DNA of 7,311 bases, from the NCBI GenBank assembly GCA_964372115.1, contig CAYJPN010000067.1, forward strand, positions 1 to 7,311, in the 5' to 3' direction. Below, one piece after another: positions 5,978 to 7,311 of the stretch. Each line of letters starts with the position of its first letter. Position 1 is the stretch's first letter. This DNA comes from CG2-30-36-16 sp964372115 (GTDB taxonomy: Bacteria; Bacteroidota; Ignavibacteria; Ignavibacteriales; Ignavibacteriaceae). The notes beneath the pieces are model-generated. The model was not told the origin of the DNA. It worked only from the letters and a program-made list of their open reading frames with translations, and searched no databases. The position numbers and the translations under genes are program-made.

Positions 5978-6943
5978 CTACTTCGACGCTGGTAAATAGA
6001 ATTCTTCGTACGAAGGAACATTATTTATAAAATCATACTCCTTTAATTTTTGTTCAACAAATTGAAAATCTTTCTTCTCAAGTTTTTCAAATCCCGAAGT
6101 GTTACCTGACGGGAAAATTAAATCTTTCATTCTTTTAAGCATCCAAACCTGATGAGCCCGGTTAGATGGAAAGTTTGATTTTCTCATATATTTTAAAACT
6201 AAATCGACAGCATAATCTGGGTTTTCAAATGCGTACTTCCAGCCTTCCAATGTTGCATCCACAAATTCCTTACATGTGTTGTAATTTTCCTTATAGTAGG
6301 ACTCAAGACAATAAATCCCTTCTTCGGGAAAATTCAAATCATAATCGGAAAACCGGAAAGTATATAATTCATCGGGGTTAATACCGGAATTAATTATTGT
6401 GTGATACTCATTGTACCACATGGCGGAAGTTACATCTATACCGTCCATAAAAAACAAATTTATGCTGTTGGGCTGCGGAACAATTTTTACATCTAAATTA
6501 AATTTTTTAAAAAATGCTTTTGGTTGAATTTGGAAATCGCCCCCCCATATACCAATTTTTTTACCATTAAAATCCTGCGGAGTTTTTATACCGCTCGTTT
6601 TTTTTGCCACAAGCATAAGAGCAGAGTGATTAACAACCTGGGCAATGTTTACAACCTTTACTCCTTTCGACCTGAGTTGAATGGCATTAGTAAGCCACAA
6701 TAAAGCAAAGTTTACTTTTTCGTTTTCAATCATGTAAGAAGAAGGATTTCGCGGGCCGCCTATAAGAATATCAATATCGAGTTTGTGTTTTTTATAAAAA
6801 CCACGATCTTCTGCAACATAATAACCTACAAATTGAGCCTGAGGAATCCAATGCGGAATGAATGTGATTTTTTTATTTTGGGAGAAATTAAAAACCGAAC
6901 CAACAAGCAGCATATATATAAGGAATACTAATTTCTTATTCAT
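5978..6943 (-). CDS. Exported NMT1/THI5-like (SsuA/ThiY-type) substrate-binding protein
   Basis: This 321-residue protein has a signal peptide (MNKK, then a hydrophobic core to about residue 20, cleavage probably near residue 20-24). There is no lipobox cysteine, so it should be soluble in the periplasm. The mature part follows the NMT1/THI5 pattern: HWIPQAQFVGYYVAEDRGFY (31-50), a GGPRNPSSYM loop (62-71), F.GKKIGIWGGDF (125-137), and an SAMWYNEY hinge region (173-180). Family relatives bind thiamine-pyrimidine precursors, sulfonates, nitrate or similar small molecules. The ligand here cannot be named, though the WGG motif is seen in ThiY/THI5-like members. No permease or ATPase gene is adjacent; the next gene, 6 bp downstream, is a sensor kinase. 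A sensory role is therefore inferred, with orphan transport as the alternative. An AAAGG 4 nt before the ATG supports the start at 6943. Confidence 0.85.
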   Translation of the reverse strand: MNKKLVFLIYMLLVGSVFNFSQNKKITFIPHWIPQAQFVGYYVAEDRGFYKKHKLDIDILIGGPRNPSSYMIENEKVNFALLWLTNAIQLRSKGVKVVNIAQVVNHSALMLVAKKTSGIKTPQDFNGKKIGIWGGDFQIQPKAFFKKFNLDVKIVPQPNSINLFFMDGIDVTSAMWYNEYHTIINSGINPDELYTFRFSDYDLNFPEEGIYCLESYYKENYNTCKEFVDATLEGWKYAFENPDYAVDLVLKYMRKSNFPSNRAHQVWMLKRMKDLIFPSGNTSGFEKLEKKDFQFVEQKLKEYDFINNVPSYEEFYLPASK

Positions 6944-6946
6944 ATT

Positions 6947-6952
6947 ACCTTT
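6947..6952 (-). promoter_or_regulatory. Ribosome binding site AAAGGT for the substrate-binding protein
   Basis: The minus strand reads AAAGGTAATATG. The purine-rich block sits just upstream of the ATG at 6943. It is the strongest Shine-Dalgarno-like site in the window and supports this codon as the operon's first start. Confidence 0.5.
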
Positions 6953-7155
6953 AAGATGACTTAAAATTCCGAACTTGATAAAACACGACTATAAAAAGTG
7001 CGCAACCTATTCTTCAATTTATTATCTATAAAAAAATAGTTAAATAAAATCTAAATACCAAAACACATTGTTTGTAGAGTTTTAAAGTAAGCGAAGAGGA
7101 AGGATAATTAAGAAAAATCGAAAATATTATTAACTGTTTCTTGATGTTTTTGTAG

Positions 7156-7196
7156 ACCTCTTTTATAAATTAAAGGATTAAAAAACACCTCTTTTA
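7156..7196. repeat. Direct repeat ACCTCTTTTA, two copies 31 bp apart
   Basis: The 10-mer occurs at 7156-7165 and 7187-7196, a start-to-start distance of 31 bp, close to three helical turns. The second copy is followed by AATGGAGGGG, giving a short CCTC/GAGG inverted element. It lies about 210-250 bp upstream of the operon start. It could be a paired operator, but the sequence is low in complexity and the match may be chance. Confidence 0.3.
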
Positions 7197-7311
7197 AATG
7201 GAGGGGAAAATTATACAAACATTTTGTGGTATTATCCTTTTAGGCGTTTAATAAAGTTAAATAGTCAACCCTTAAAAACCCAAATTTCTTTTTGAGAGTA
7301 AAAAAACTGAT

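Larger units (their letters stand above)
6944..7311. other. 368-bp non-coding region upstream of the signalling operon
   Basis: No gene is seen on either strand. On the minus strand this is the expected promoter and 5' leader of the four-gene operon. It contains a TATAAT hexamer (7210-7215) without a good -35 at 17 bp, a TTGACT (minus strand, near 7261-7266) without a -10 at the right distance, a direct repeat ACCTCTTTTA (7156-7165 and 7187-7196), and the 10-mer AAAAGTGCGC (6994-7003). No riboswitch fold could be recognised by eye; in particular there is no clear TPP-riboswitch CTGAGA box next to the THI5-like gene. Confidence 0.5.

Noticed and set aside
6540..6546. Run of seven C (G7 in the gene) in the binding-protein gene as a phase-variation tract
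   Set aside because: It is explained by the conserved Trp-Gly-Gly motif (residues 133-135), and the frame is intact on both sides.
7210..7266. Sigma-70 promoter from TTGACT and TATAAT on the minus strand
   Set aside because: The distance between the two hexamers is far more than 17 bp and neither has a proper partner.
6944..7311. TPP riboswitch in front of the THI5-like gene
   Set aside because: No CTGAGA-type box or conserved TPP helix sequence could be seen in the leader on the minus strand.

Overview
The window is AT-rich and all five convincing genes lie on the minus strand. Protein content and style suggest a member of the Bacteroidota/Ignavibacteriota/Chlorobi group: a mixed-type 6-phosphofructokinase, a CACHE-HAMP-GAF histidine kinase, a response regulator fused to an RsbU/SpoIIE phosphatase, few strong Shine-Dalgarno sites, and tRNA-like repeats carrying a TCCCGA/TCGGGA hairpin. 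This placement is inference; no phylogenetic marker is present.

Left edge (1-213): a perfect tandem repeat with a 79-bp period. Each unit, read on the minus strand, contains the 5' three quarters of a tRNA (acceptor 5' strand, D arm, anticodon arm, variable loop, start of the T arm) and then breaks off into AT-rich spacer before the T loop closes. The backbone looks like tRNA-Asp, but the anticodon arm is a near-perfect palindrome and does not carry GUC. The array runs off the left edge. A degenerate trace of another unit may follow at about 214-240.

Middle-left (365-1462): a complete ATP-type or mixed-type 6-phosphofructokinase, probably its own transcription unit. It is preceded by a 335-bp gap (1463-1797) with no gene.

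Right (1798-6943): a tight four-gene operon, read right to left: an exported NMT1/THI5-like substrate-binding protein; an 872-residue membrane histidine kinase with a periplasmic double CACHE, HAMP and cytosolic GAF; a stand-alone receiver; and a receiver fused to a PP2C-type phosphatase. Gaps are 6 bp, 8 bp and a 4-bp overlap. There is no ABC permease or ATPase, so the binding protein is more likely a ligand sensor than a transporter part. The proposed logic is periplasmic ligand to binding protein and/or CACHE, to kinase, to two paralogous receivers, to protein-serine phosphatase. That phosphatase would act on an anti-sigma antagonist (STAS protein) or another partner encoded elsewhere.

Right edge (6944-7311): a 368-bp non-coding stretch that probably holds the operon promoter and leader.
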